DNA of 64,000 bases, taken from assembly GCF_026130175.1 (NCBI RefSeq), contig NZ_JAIGNI010000013.1, positions 9,327-73,326 on the forward strand. Reading direction: 5' to 3'. Below are positions 1 through 7,839 of this stretch, piece by piece; position 1 is the stretch's first letter; every line of letters starts with the position of its first letter. The notes under the pieces were generated by a model that saw only the letters and a program-made list of their open reading frames with translations, ran no database searches and was not told the origin of the DNA. Origin of the DNA: Lyngbya sp. CCAP 1446/10 (GTDB lineage Bacteria; Cyanobacteriota; Cyanobacteriia; Cyanobacteriales; Microcoleaceae). Position numbers and translations under genes: made by a program.

Positions 1-135
1 ATTGGGCATGGGCCAAACAGGTCATTGGGCATGGGGCATGGGGCATGGGGCATTGGGCATTGGGCTATCCTCACTTTTTTGAGAAGCGCTATAGACGCGC
101 TGTAACAAATTTTGAGGGCTGAAGCCCTGACTGCG
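1..135. repeat. GGGCATT/GGGGCAT tandem tract
   Basis: Short imperfect tandem units of the type GGGCATT and GGGGCAT fill the first 65 bases. A copy of the dispersed palindromic motif GGGCTGAAGCCC followed by CTGACTGCGAACC lies at about 114-139, next to the 3' end of the neighbouring hydroxylase gene. No gene is seen here. Confidence 0.7.
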
Positions 136-138
136 AAC

Positions 139-1410
139 CTAGTTTTGCGCTAATTTTGGCGGGCGGCCCATTAAGCCGGTCATCAAGCGCAAGGATACAA
201 ATCGGACTGGGGGAATTGTTCGCAAACACCATAATCCGAAGCGGCGAAATGCGACAATTGGCAGCCAAGTATTGGAAAATAATCTGTCTAGGAAATCGGT
301 AAATCCTAACACAATTAAATTTTCTTTTTTGCGCCAGTTGTGATACCGTTTTAATACTCGCAAATCGCCGATGTCTTCGCCTTTTTGGTGGGCTTGCTGC
401 AAGATTTGGGCGATCGCCCCAGCGTCACGAATACCCATATTTAAGCCCTGTCCGCCGACAGGATGGCAGCAGTGGGCAGCGTCGCCAATTAGCGCTAATC
501 TGGGCAACACGTAGCGATCGCTCTGCATTAACTGCACCGGGAACAAAAAGCGATCGCCTTCCAACTCCAAACGGCCCAAAATCCCGCCCGTGCGTTGTTC
601 TAATAAAGCTAAAAACTCTGTTTCGTCCATTGACTGCAAATCTTTTGCTTCCGCGTGGGGTGCTGTCCAAACTACTTGACAACGGTTCCCCGGTAATGGT
701 AAGACTCCCATCGGGCCGCTCGGCCAAAAGCGCTCAAAAGCGATATCGTTGTGCGGTTTTTCTGCTTTAATGGTGATAGCAATGCAGGATTGCCAGTATT
801 TCCAGCCGCGCGTGCTGATGTTGGCTTCGGTGCGGATGCGCGATTTATATCCGTCGGCTGCAACTAATAATTTGGTGCGAATTGTGCGAGTTGCGCCGTC
901 TTGTTTGATCAGAATTTCAGCCGAATTAGTTAAATATTTTACCTCGACTACTTCCGCCGGACAAACCCAACTAAAATTAGGGTTTTTTGCCAAAGATTCT
1001 TGCAAAGCTGACAGCATGACTCGGTGCTCGCCAACGTAACCTAAAGCTGTTTTTGGTACCGGCAATTTGCCAGTATTTCCCAAGTCGGGGCGGTGGAATT
1101 CGACGACACCGGGATAGTCGCCGTCGCAGAGGCTAATTTGCTCGAAGGTGGTGATTTGTGGCAATATTTGTTCCCACACGCCGATACCTTCTAAAATCAT
1201 TCCCGACAGTAGGGTAATTGCATAGGCTTGTTTTTTGGCTGCTGCGGCTGCGGGGAGTTGGGTTTCAATTATGGCGATTTTTAATCCTGAATCTTTGAGG
1301 GCGCAGGCTAAGGTTGCGCCGACTATGCCGCCTCCGACGATCGCGATATCATAGTCGAGTGTTGGTGTTTGGGTGGAGGCTGTGGTTGCAGAAAGTTGGT
1401 TTACGGGCAT
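139..1410 (-). CDS. UbiH/Coq6-family FAD-dependent hydroxylase
   Basis: This is a flavin monooxygenase of the UbiH/VisC/Coq6 type, about 423 residues, the usual family length. The N-terminus has the dinucleotide-binding motif GGGIVGATLACAL near residue 26. The second FAD motif, LIGDAAHCCHPVGGQGLN, lies near residue 310. Family members hydroxylate aromatic quinone precursors. In cyanobacteria the plausible target is plastoquinone or another quinone or isoprenoid ring, but the substrate cannot be read from the sequence. An ATG at 1410 is preferred over the TTG two codons upstream. The gene stands alone and faces the same way as the histidine kinase upstream of it, separated by a repeat-rich spacer. 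Confidence 0.85.
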   Translation of the reverse strand: MPVNQLSATTASTQTPTLDYDIAIVGGGIVGATLACALKDSGLKIAIIETQLPAAAAAKKQAYAITLLSGMILEGIGVWEQILPQITTFEQISLCDGDYPGVVEFHRPDLGNTGKLPVPKTALGYVGEHRVMLSALQESLAKNPNFSWVCPAEVVEVKYLTNSAEILIKQDGATRTIRTKLLVAADGYKSRIRTEANISTRGWKYWQSCIAITIKAEKPHNDIAFERFWPSGPMGVLPLPGNRCQVVWTAPHAEAKDLQSMDETEFLALLEQRTGGILGRLELEGDRFLFPVQLMQSDRYVLPRLALIGDAAHCCHPVGGQGLNMGIRDAGAIAQILQQAHQKGEDIGDLRVLKRYHNWRKKENLIVLGFTDFLDRLFSNTWLPIVAFRRFGLWCLRTIPPVRFVSLRLMTGLMGRPPKLAQN

Positions 1411-1550
1411 TTTCAAGGGTTTTTTTTAAGTGAATAATTATATTTACTATTTTATTGTAAAGAATTATTGCGATTTTAGGCGATCGCGCGACGGAGACGG
1501 GAGATGGGGAGATGGGGAGACGTTGAGAAATTTATGATTAATGACAACCA

Positions 1551-1621
1551 TCAACTGCCAACTGCCAACTGCCAACTGCCAACTGCCAACTGTCAACTGC
1601 CAACTGTCAACTGTCAACTGT
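1551..1621. repeat. Heptameric tandem repeat (STRR-like)
   Basis: About nine tandem copies of a 7-bp unit, CAACTGC with CAACTGT variants, abut the stop codon of the kinase gene at 1622. The last codons of that gene (Val-Ile-Ser-His-stop) come from a related TAATGAC heptamer. This matches the short tandemly repeated repetitive sequences known from filamentous cyanobacteria. Confidence 0.85.
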
Positions 1622-4600
1622 CTAATGACTAATGACCATTTCCTTTATATTTTCCGCAGCCAGGGCTAATACTTTCTGGGAAATCGGAATTTCTACGATA
1701 AACTCTGCACCTTCTCCGGGAGCGGAAACACACTGCAATTGGCCTTGGTGTTTGTCAACTATAATCTGATAGCTGATTGACAGTCCCAATCCGGTGCCTT
1801 TACCGACGGGTTTAGTAGTGAAAAATGGGTCAAACAACTTGTGAATGACTTCTTGATTGATTCCCATCCCGCTGTCGGCTATCCGAATTGTTGCTGTGTC
1901 TGAATTCGCACTGGTGCTAATCCGAATTGTGTTGGGATGAGCATATATTTCTTGGGAAGAACGCTGGCTGTTGTATTCTTCCAGGGCGTCGATCGCATTT
2001 GCTATAAGATTCATAAATACTTGATTGAGCTGACTTGGATAGCACTCGACTTTTGGAAAGTTGCCGTATTCTTTGATAATCTTAATAACCGGACGACCTG
2101 CATTAGCTTTGAGTCGGTGCTGCAAAATTAGCAAAGTGCTTTCGATTCCTTCGTGAATATCTACTAGCTTCATCTGCGATTCGTCGAGTCGCGAAAAGTT
2201 CCGCAAGGATACAACTAAGTCGCGGATGCGATCGGCTCCGACTTTCATTGATTCCAAAATCTTCGGAAAGTCTGCCATTAAGAAGTCGATTTCAATATCT
2301 TCCGTTACTTCGGCAATTTCCGGGAGGGGATTTGGGTATTTTTCCTGGTAAAGGTGGAGCAAACTGAGCAAGTCTGTGGCGTATTCGCTGGCGTGGGTGA
2401 TGTTGCCGTAAATGAAGCTAATCGGGTTGTTAATTTCGTGGGCGACTCCGGCGACTAGCTGGCCGAGTGAAGAGATTTTTTCGGTTTGGATTAGTTGAGT
2501 TTGAGCTTGGTGCAAGTCGCGGAGAGCTTTTTCGAGCTGGACTGCTTGCGATCGATATTGTGCGGCTGATTGTTCCATCGTTGCCAAAACTTGCACTCGA
2601 TCGCTAATATCGGTGTGAGTTCCCACCCATTCGCGAACGATACCGCCGGCTTCCAAAACGGGGACGGCGCGCACCCAAAAGTGTCTGTAGCTGCCGTCTG
2701 CTGCCCGCAAGCGGTGTTCGATTTCGTAGAGACTTTTTGTTTCTATGGTGCGCGTCCAAGCTTGTATTGTGCGATCGCGGTCTTCTGGGTGCACTGCTTC
2801 TATCCAGTTGTCCGTCATCTCTTCCAAGCTCATGCCCGTGTAAGCCATCCAATCCGGCTGAGGTTTGTCGAAGAATCCGCTAGCGTTTGTCGTCCAAACC
2901 ATCTGTGCGGTGGCGATTGCTAGCGATCGATATCTTTCCTCGCTCAGACGCACCAATTCTTCGGCTTCTCGGTTGGCTGTCACGTCGCGCAAAATAGCTG
3001 TGAATATGATTTCGCCTGCAACTTCGAGTTTGGAAATAGAAGCTTCGGCGGGAAATTCTGTACCGTCTCGGCGGCGTCCTAAAATTTCTTTGCGGTTGCC
3101 CATTTTTCGGGCTTGTTTAACGCCAGCCCCGAAATTACTGACGAGGTGGCTGTGACTGACGGCGAAAGCTTCGGGCAACAGCAGGCTTAAGGATTGCCCG
3201 ATCGCCTCAGCAGCATTCCATCCAAAAATCTGTTCTGCACCTTGGTTAAACAGGATAATTTTTTGATCAGCATCCACGGAAATAATCGCGTCGTCGGCAA
3301 TTTCTACAATGCCGGCGAAACGAGCTTGAGAGAGTTGCAGCGCTTGTTCAGCTTGTTTGCGATGGCTGATGTCGCGGACGATCGTGGAAATGTATCCGAG
3401 TTTGTCGCCGGATGCGGAGTGGGAGATGATGACTTGGCTGACGGGAATTTCCAGGCCCGATGCTGACACAAAGGTTGTTTCTCCGTTCCAAACGCCCCCG
3501 GAAGCTACAGTGGCGATCGCCTCTTTCAAGGTGCTGCGGGCTGAGGCTGCTGTGAATTCTGCAATTTGTTGGTGGGATATATCCGCGTTTTCGTCGATAC
3601 CCACCATTTTTCTGCCTGCTTTGTTAATGTAAACGGCGCGTCCTTCGAGGTCGCCGATACCTACAAAATCCGGCGTTGCTTCCAGAATTGCTACCAGATT
3701 GTTTTTGGCTACTTCGGCTTCTTTGCTCTCAGTAATATCCCGCGAAATGCTAACTATACCGCTGATATTTCCTTGCCAGTCCCGGTAAGCGTTTTTGGTA
3801 GAAAGAAATGTCCGCAAATTGCCTTTAACTGCCAGTTCTTCTTCTATAACTTGCGTTTTTCCTGCTGCCACTATCTGGCGGTCTATTTTCTTAATATTGC
3901 CTGCAATTTCCGCCGGAAATAACTCGCTATCATCTCTGCCGATAATATCATCTTCCGACTTGCCAATTATACTTGCTCCCGCAGCGTTGAGCATCGTGTA
4001 ACGGCCATGAATATCTTTAACAAACAGGGCTGTTGGCATACTGTTGATGACTGTCAGGAACAGGTTGTAGTTTTTTTGGAGCGCCTGCTTTGTTGTTTGA
4101 GAATCGAGAATTTGTTGCTGCAATTGCTCGTTGGTAATTTGCAGTTGGAGAGTCCGTTTTTCTACTTGAGTTTCTAGGTCTAATTTAGCTTTTCTCAATC
4201 CCATTTCTGCTCGATGGCGCTTCCGGTCTGCCGTGCAAAGAGTCTTCGCATTCTGCCAAATCAAAACCGTAAAAATAATTACGTTTAATACACTTAATAG
4301 CGATAGTCCTAGCTCTGGTTCGTAGGCTTTAAATCGATCTCCTGAAATGATGAATAAACCCGCTAAAGGCGGGATAACAATCGCTTGGGGCAATAAGCGC
4401 CTCGCCATAACGCCGCCCGCGCGATCGCTGGCAATTACTGCTATAAATCCTCGCTCTGGATTGGCAAATAAAATTCCGAGGCTCAGCAACATAAATGCTA
4501 CGGAAGTGTGCAAAGCCATTCCTGTATTATCGCCAATTCGGTAAAATAAAGCTTTGCCGTAGATGTAGCCTATCAAACCCAGAAATGCAATTAAAAATGC

Positions 4601-5128
4601 ACAACAGCTTAAGATTTGAACCCGCAGGTATTTAGGGCGACGTTCTGACAGCAGCAACTGGGCTGTTCCCAGCAATAAAAAAGCAGCAGCAGTATTTGGT
4701 GCCATGCGTCCCGGTGTTGAGAGGCTTGTCAGGGTGTAACCTTCTTTAAATAGTAGTTGGTCAATGCCTAAGTCTAAATTAAAGCTATATTGAACGAGGG
4801 TGAGTAGGCTAATTAATATAAGTAAAAATGAACTGCTATAACTTAAAAAGTTATAGTTTTTTTGATATTTTGTTGTTGTTAATTCGCTGTGGCTGCGCTG
4901 TTGGAGGAACAGAGAAAGCCCGCCCAAAATAAAGCAGACGGCTGTATTGGCTTTCATTGTCACGAGTCCGGGCAGAATGCTTTTTAAGAGTTGGAGGTCG
5001 AATATCCAACCCAAAATGACTGTACAGCCGATCGCGATTACTGCAATTCCAGCTTTTTTGGCAAAAGACTGGAGTGCAACAATTGTGGTTGAGGGTGACT
5101 GCGCTGGTGCGGGTAAAAAACGTTCCAA
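1622..5128 (-). CDS. Membrane multi-PAS sensor histidine kinase
   Basis: A 1168-residue orphan sensor kinase. About eight hydrophobic segments lie between residues 28 and 292, followed by a coiled coil (about 300-350). Four PAS units begin near 353, 478, 605 and 730. A HisKA dimerisation domain has the H-box VAGVAHEINNP near residue 900. A HATPase domain follows, with the N-box NLIANAID, a DSGMGI box and a GTGLGLSIS box. The H-box His is present, so it should autophosphorylate. No receiver domain or response regulator lies nearby, so the partner is unknown. The start is a TTG with GAGG about 10 bases upstream. A Met at residue 58 would cut into the membrane part. The transmitter is closely similar to that of the kinase at 11564-15406. 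Confidence 0.9.
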   Translation of the reverse strand: MERFLPAPAQSPSTTIVALQSFAKKAGIAVIAIGCTVILGWIFDLQLLKSILPGLVTMKANTAVCFILGGLSLFLQQRSHSELTTTKYQKNYNFLSYSSSFLLILISLLTLVQYSFNLDLGIDQLLFKEGYTLTSLSTPGRMAPNTAAAFLLLGTAQLLLSERRPKYLRVQILSCCAFLIAFLGLIGYIYGKALFYRIGDNTGMALHTSVAFMLLSLGILFANPERGFIAVIASDRAGGVMARRLLPQAIVIPPLAGLFIISGDRFKAYEPELGLSLLSVLNVIIFTVLIWQNAKTLCTADRKRHRAEMGLRKAKLDLETQVEKRTLQLQITNEQLQQQILDSQTTKQALQKNYNLFLTVINSMPTALFVKDIHGRYTMLNAAGASIIGKSEDDIIGRDDSELFPAEIAGNIKKIDRQIVAAGKTQVIEEELAVKGNLRTFLSTKNAYRDWQGNISGIVSISRDITESKEAEVAKNNLVAILEATPDFVGIGDLEGRAVYINKAGRKMVGIDENADISHQQIAEFTAASARSTLKEAIATVASGGVWNGETTFVSASGLEIPVSQVIISHSASGDKLGYISTIVRDISHRKQAEQALQLSQARFAGIVEIADDAIISVDADQKIILFNQGAEQIFGWNAAEAIGQSLSLLLPEAFAVSHSHLVSNFGAGVKQARKMGNRKEILGRRRDGTEFPAEASISKLEVAGEIIFTAILRDVTANREAEELVRLSEERYRSLAIATAQMVWTTNASGFFDKPQPDWMAYTGMSLEEMTDNWIEAVHPEDRDRTIQAWTRTIETKSLYEIEHRLRAADGSYRHFWVRAVPVLEAGGIVREWVGTHTDISDRVQVLATMEQSAAQYRSQAVQLEKALRDLHQAQTQLIQTEKISSLGQLVAGVAHEINNPISFIYGNITHASEYATDLLSLLHLYQEKYPNPLPEIAEVTEDIEIDFLMADFPKILESMKVGADRIRDLVVSLRNFSRLDESQMKLVDIHEGIESTLLILQHRLKANAGRPVIKIIKEYGNFPKVECYPSQLNQVFMNLIANAIDALEEYNSQRSSQEIYAHPNTIRISTSANSDTATIRIADSGMGINQEVIHKLFDPFFTTKPVGKGTGLGLSISYQIIVDKHQGQLQCVSAPGEGAEFIVEIPISQKVLALAAENIKEMVISH

Positions 5129-5437
5129 TTTCTCGATACCTCAAATTATTTGTTTTTCTACGTATCTAAGGTAGCAATAAACACTATAGTTATATTGTTG
5201 CCCCTTATACAAAGCTGCTTAAGATATTGTTAAAACTGCATAGCATAAAATATTAATTATCTTATCTAACTTGAGAGAGAGTGTCAACTGAAAATCAAAG
5301 GTTCTGGTGTAGAAGGTATTTGGCAGAATTCCATAATTTTTCTTGATTGTTAGTTAGAACCAAAAATTCCTTGTTCCTTGTTCCTTCTTGCGGGGAAATT
5401 AGCGATCGCCCGATTCATCCGTCCAAATAAGACTCAG
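5129..5437. other. Intergenic, no gene seen
   Basis: AT-rich spacer upstream of the histidine kinase, presumably holding its promoter. I see no ORF with family features and no strong hairpin. A short run of CCTTGTTCCTTGTTCCTTC lies near 5368-5388. Confidence 0.5.
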
Positions 5438-5503
5438 CGGTTGAAACCGCGTCTACACAAACAAAGTCCGCCTTCGCGGACTCAAGAGGCCGTATTAAAA
5501 CCG
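5438..5503. repeat. Dispersed palindrome, CGGTTGAAACCG family
   Basis: A self-complementary CGGTTGAAACCG core is followed by GTCTACACAAACAAAGTCC and the palindrome GTCCGCCTTCGCGGAC. Further copies lie at 6968-7066, 27368-27386 (second half only), 38181-38310 and 45843-46135. It is non-coding and has no transposase. Confidence 0.7.
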
Positions 5504-5552
5504 GATTTTGGTATCAAATCTTACATCAATGGTCTTGGGTTTCGTTCTTTAA

Positions 5553-5630
5553 CTAATGACTAATGACTAATGACTAATGACTAATGACCAATGACCAATG
5601 ACTACTGTCAACTGTCAACTGTCAACTGTT
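5553..5630. repeat. Heptameric tandem repeats (STRR-like)
   Basis: Tandem TAATGAC units grade into CCAATGA and then GTCAACT units. The array runs into the 3' end of the Ser/Thr kinase gene, so the terminal Leu-Thr-Val-Asp-Ser-stop of that protein is written in repeat sequence. Confidence 0.8.
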
Positions 5631-6741
5631 GAAGTGCTTCCAAAGCTTCGGTTGCTGATGGGTAACGCTGGGGGAAAGCGTAAAGCACCATCTGGTCTAA
5701 AATGCTAGCAAACTGCGGGGTAACAGTTGCATTTTTCTGCCAGATGAGATTGCCTAAGTTATCGACTCTGAGTTGTTTCGGCCGCATCCCTGTCAAGGCT
5801 TGAATCCCGATGATTCCGACAGCATAGATGTCGCTGCAAAATTTCGGCGAGCCGATGGCTTGTTCGGGGGGAATGTAGTCTTGTTGAGTGCCGCCGCGCG
5901 ATCGCGTTTGGCCTGTGCTGTTTTGGGAGCTGTTGATTTCTTTAACTGCTCCAAAGTCAATTAATACAATCTTGCCGTCTGATGCGCGCTCGATTAAGTT
6001 TTGAGGGTGAACGTCGCGGTGAATTACATTTTGTTTGTGAACGAAGGCCATCACTTCTAAGATATCTTTTAACAAAGCAATAACGCGATGTTCTTCCCAG
6101 GGTTGACCTTCGATTAATTCTTGATATAGGGGTTCTCCTTCGATGAATTGATAGACTAAATAAAAATACCCGTTTTCTTCAAATCGAGCTAACAGTTCCG
6201 GTATCCGATCGTGTTTTCCCAAGCGATATAACACTCGCGTTTCTCGATCGAATAGCTGGCTGGTTCTGTCTGACTGGCTTTTCAGGCGCTTGACGAGACA
6301 CAAAGGTCGATCGGGCAAATTTTCATCTTCAGCGAGATAGGTATCGCTGTACTCGGTGCTCGCCAAATGTTCTCGGATTCGGTAACGCATCCGCAGTAGC
6401 TTTCCCAATATCGGATCGAGAGATTGAGCTGGTTGCGTGTCTTTTTGTACACCTCTGATGATGCAGTCCCAAAGATTTGCTCCGACTACTCTTTCTTCTG
6501 GTTCAATAATTCCTGCTTGCTTCAGTACCTTGGTGAGGTCTTTCCACAAGTTGTAGCCGACATAGCGGCCCAGGTAGCCCACTGTGTAGCCACGGGCGAT
6601 CGGATCGTTGTGCTGAATTTCTTGGTATGTCAAACCCCCTAAAACGCCTTGCGCGATCGACTGTTGCAACCGAGTTAGGCGTTTTTGGGTTTGTTCATAA
6701 ACCAGATTGTCTAAAAAATTTATTGCTTCTTCTACTGTCAT
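5608..6741 (-). CDS. Ser/Thr protein kinase with N-terminal vMAP-type HTH
   Basis: 377 residues. The first ~85 residues resemble the winged-helix region found at the N-terminus of vWA-MoxR-associated and AAA-like cyanobacterial proteins (GVLGGLTYQEI, then VGYNLWKDL). A Hanks-type kinase domain follows from about residue 118: an invariant-Lys candidate in CLVKRLK, the catalytic loop HRDVHPQN, then LIDFGAVKEI as the DFG box and a PPEQAIG activation-segment end. All key catalytic residues are present, so it should be active. No transmembrane or C-terminal sensor domain is visible, which is short for a cyanobacterial Pkn protein. Its regulation and substrates are unknown. Its neighbours do not form an operon with it. 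Confidence 0.88.
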   Translation of the reverse strand: MTVEEAINFLDNLVYEQTQKRLTRLQQSIAQGVLGGLTYQEIQHNDPIARGYTVGYLGRYVGYNLWKDLTKVLKQAGIIEPEERVVGANLWDCIIRGVQKDTQPAQSLDPILGKLLRMRYRIREHLASTEYSDTYLAEDENLPDRPLCLVKRLKSQSDRTSQLFDRETRVLYRLGKHDRIPELLARFEENGYFYLVYQFIEGEPLYQELIEGQPWEEHRVIALLKDILEVMAFVHKQNVIHRDVHPQNLIERASDGKIVLIDFGAVKEINSSQNSTGQTRSRGGTQQDYIPPEQAIGSPKFCSDIYAVGIIGIQALTGMRPKQLRVDNLGNLIWQKNATVTPQFASILDQMVLYAFPQRYPSATEALEALQQLTVDS

Positions 6742-6967
6742 TGTTTTATGGCTTAAGTTACTCGTGCAGCTACATATTGTGTTCTTGTCTTTATGTTATA
6801 TAGGGTTTAATTGAAATTTACTAGATTTTTTTGAACTTGAAATATATCTTGATAAATATGATTTTTATGAAACTCAAATTATGACTTTTATGAATTTGAT
6901 TTAGTTGACAGATGGTTGATGTCTTAGTGTTAATTTACGGATTTCTAGAGGAACTTGCCCAAAAGAT
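6742..6967. other. AT-rich intergenic, no gene seen
   Basis: This is the upstream region of the Ser/Thr kinase gene. It is strongly AT-rich around 6780-6910 and contains no convincing ORF. Only a promoter for the kinase is expected here, and I could not assign -35/-10 boxes with confidence. Confidence 0.4.
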
Positions 6968-7066
6968 CGAACGGCGGTTTCAACCGCCGTGTTTGATTTA
7001 TTGCAACCCACGGAGGTGGGTTTTGTGTGTGTAGGCGCGGTTTCAACCGCCGTCTGCATCTACAAA
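6968..7066. repeat. Dispersed palindrome, CGGTTTCAACCG family
   Basis: Two copies of the core CGGTTTCAACCGCCG flank the hairpin CCCACGGAGGTGGG. This is the same family as at 5438-5503. It sits directly behind the stop codon of the GH108 gene. Confidence 0.7.
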
Positions 7067-7074
7067 CAAAACAG

Positions 7075-7740
7075 TTAATTTTTAATTTTGTTAACGTAGC
7101 CCCACAAACTGTAATCGCGGCTCAGCCAACCCCGGAAAAAAGCCATTTGACTCGGATCTTCTTGCACCCGTTTGTAACGGTAAATAATCCGTTCGTTAAT
7201 CATTTGTAGCGCTGTATTTTTGTTATTAGCAACTTTCAATGCTTCCCTGGTGCGCGCATCAAAAACACCGCTTTGTGGCAATCCTAAAGCTTGCTGCAAA
7301 AATGTAATAGAATTGTTAATACCGAAATTAACTGCGGTGTCAAACATGACGATCGCCAAAGCAGGCTGCATAGTTCCCGAAAGACTAGAATCCCAGTAAT
7401 ATTTATAAATTTCTAGGAGCTCTGCTTCCGACATTTGCGTCACGTCGAGGGGCGGCAGCCCGCGACTGTAGCGGTACGAGTTGTATTCTGTTTGGAGAAC
7501 GCCTCGATAGGTTCTGCCGCCCTTATCGGCTGGGTGATTGCTGAATCCGCCCTCAAAATATAAGGTGAAATAAAGAGCAGTTTGAAATACTCGCTGCCGA
7601 AAGTTCGCTGTTTGCTGCTGTGCCAGAGTCTTTTGGGCAAAAGGCAAGGGGATTGCTAAGGCTAACAAGAGTATCCCCAGCAGGAGGTTTGGCTTCCACT
7701 TGATGTTAGGTTGGTGCTGTGTCGCTTGCTTGTCGCTCAT
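7075..7740 (-). CDS. GH108-family secreted muramidase-like protein
   Basis: About 222 residues from the ATG at 7740. A longer reading frame upstream lacks support and would approach the divergent gene. An N-terminal hydrophobic stretch (about residues 16-38, ending LAQ) is a signal peptide or anchor. The GH108 (ZliS-like) catalytic signature is seen in YFEGGFSNHP, with the general acid Glu before Gly-Gly, and in DKGGRTYRGV. A C-terminal PG_binding_3-like part contains FDTAVNFGI and GLPQSGVFD. The family cleaves peptidoglycan in phage endolysins and in bacterial wall remodelling. Here it is chromosomal and solitary, so a cell-wall role is more likely than a phage one. It is divergent from the TPR gene with 99 bases between. 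Confidence 0.82.
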   Translation of the reverse strand: MSDKQATQHQPNIKWKPNLLLGILLLALAIPLPFAQKTLAQQQTANFRQRVFQTALYFTLYFEGGFSNHPADKGGRTYRGVLQTEYNSYRYSRGLPPLDVTQMSEAELLEIYKYYWDSSLSGTMQPALAIVMFDTAVNFGINNSITFLQQALGLPQSGVFDARTREALKVANNKNTALQMINERIIYRYKRVQEDPSQMAFFRGWLSRDYSLWGYVNKIKN

Positions 7741-7839
7741 AAATTCTCTGTGACGATCGCGCGTAATTCCGGTAAAACTGGTACTCTGCAAAATAATATA
7801 GATTCAACCTTTAACTTGATAGCACACATAGGCCGCCAA

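Noticed and set aside
7075-7740. GH108 gene as a sign of prophage.
   Set aside because: No holin, tail, capsid or integrase gene is near. A chromosomal wall enzyme is more likely.
7741-7791. Longer N-terminus for the GH108 protein.
   Set aside because: The extra 17 residues precede a normal signal-peptide start and narrow the divergent promoter. ATG at 7740 is preferred.
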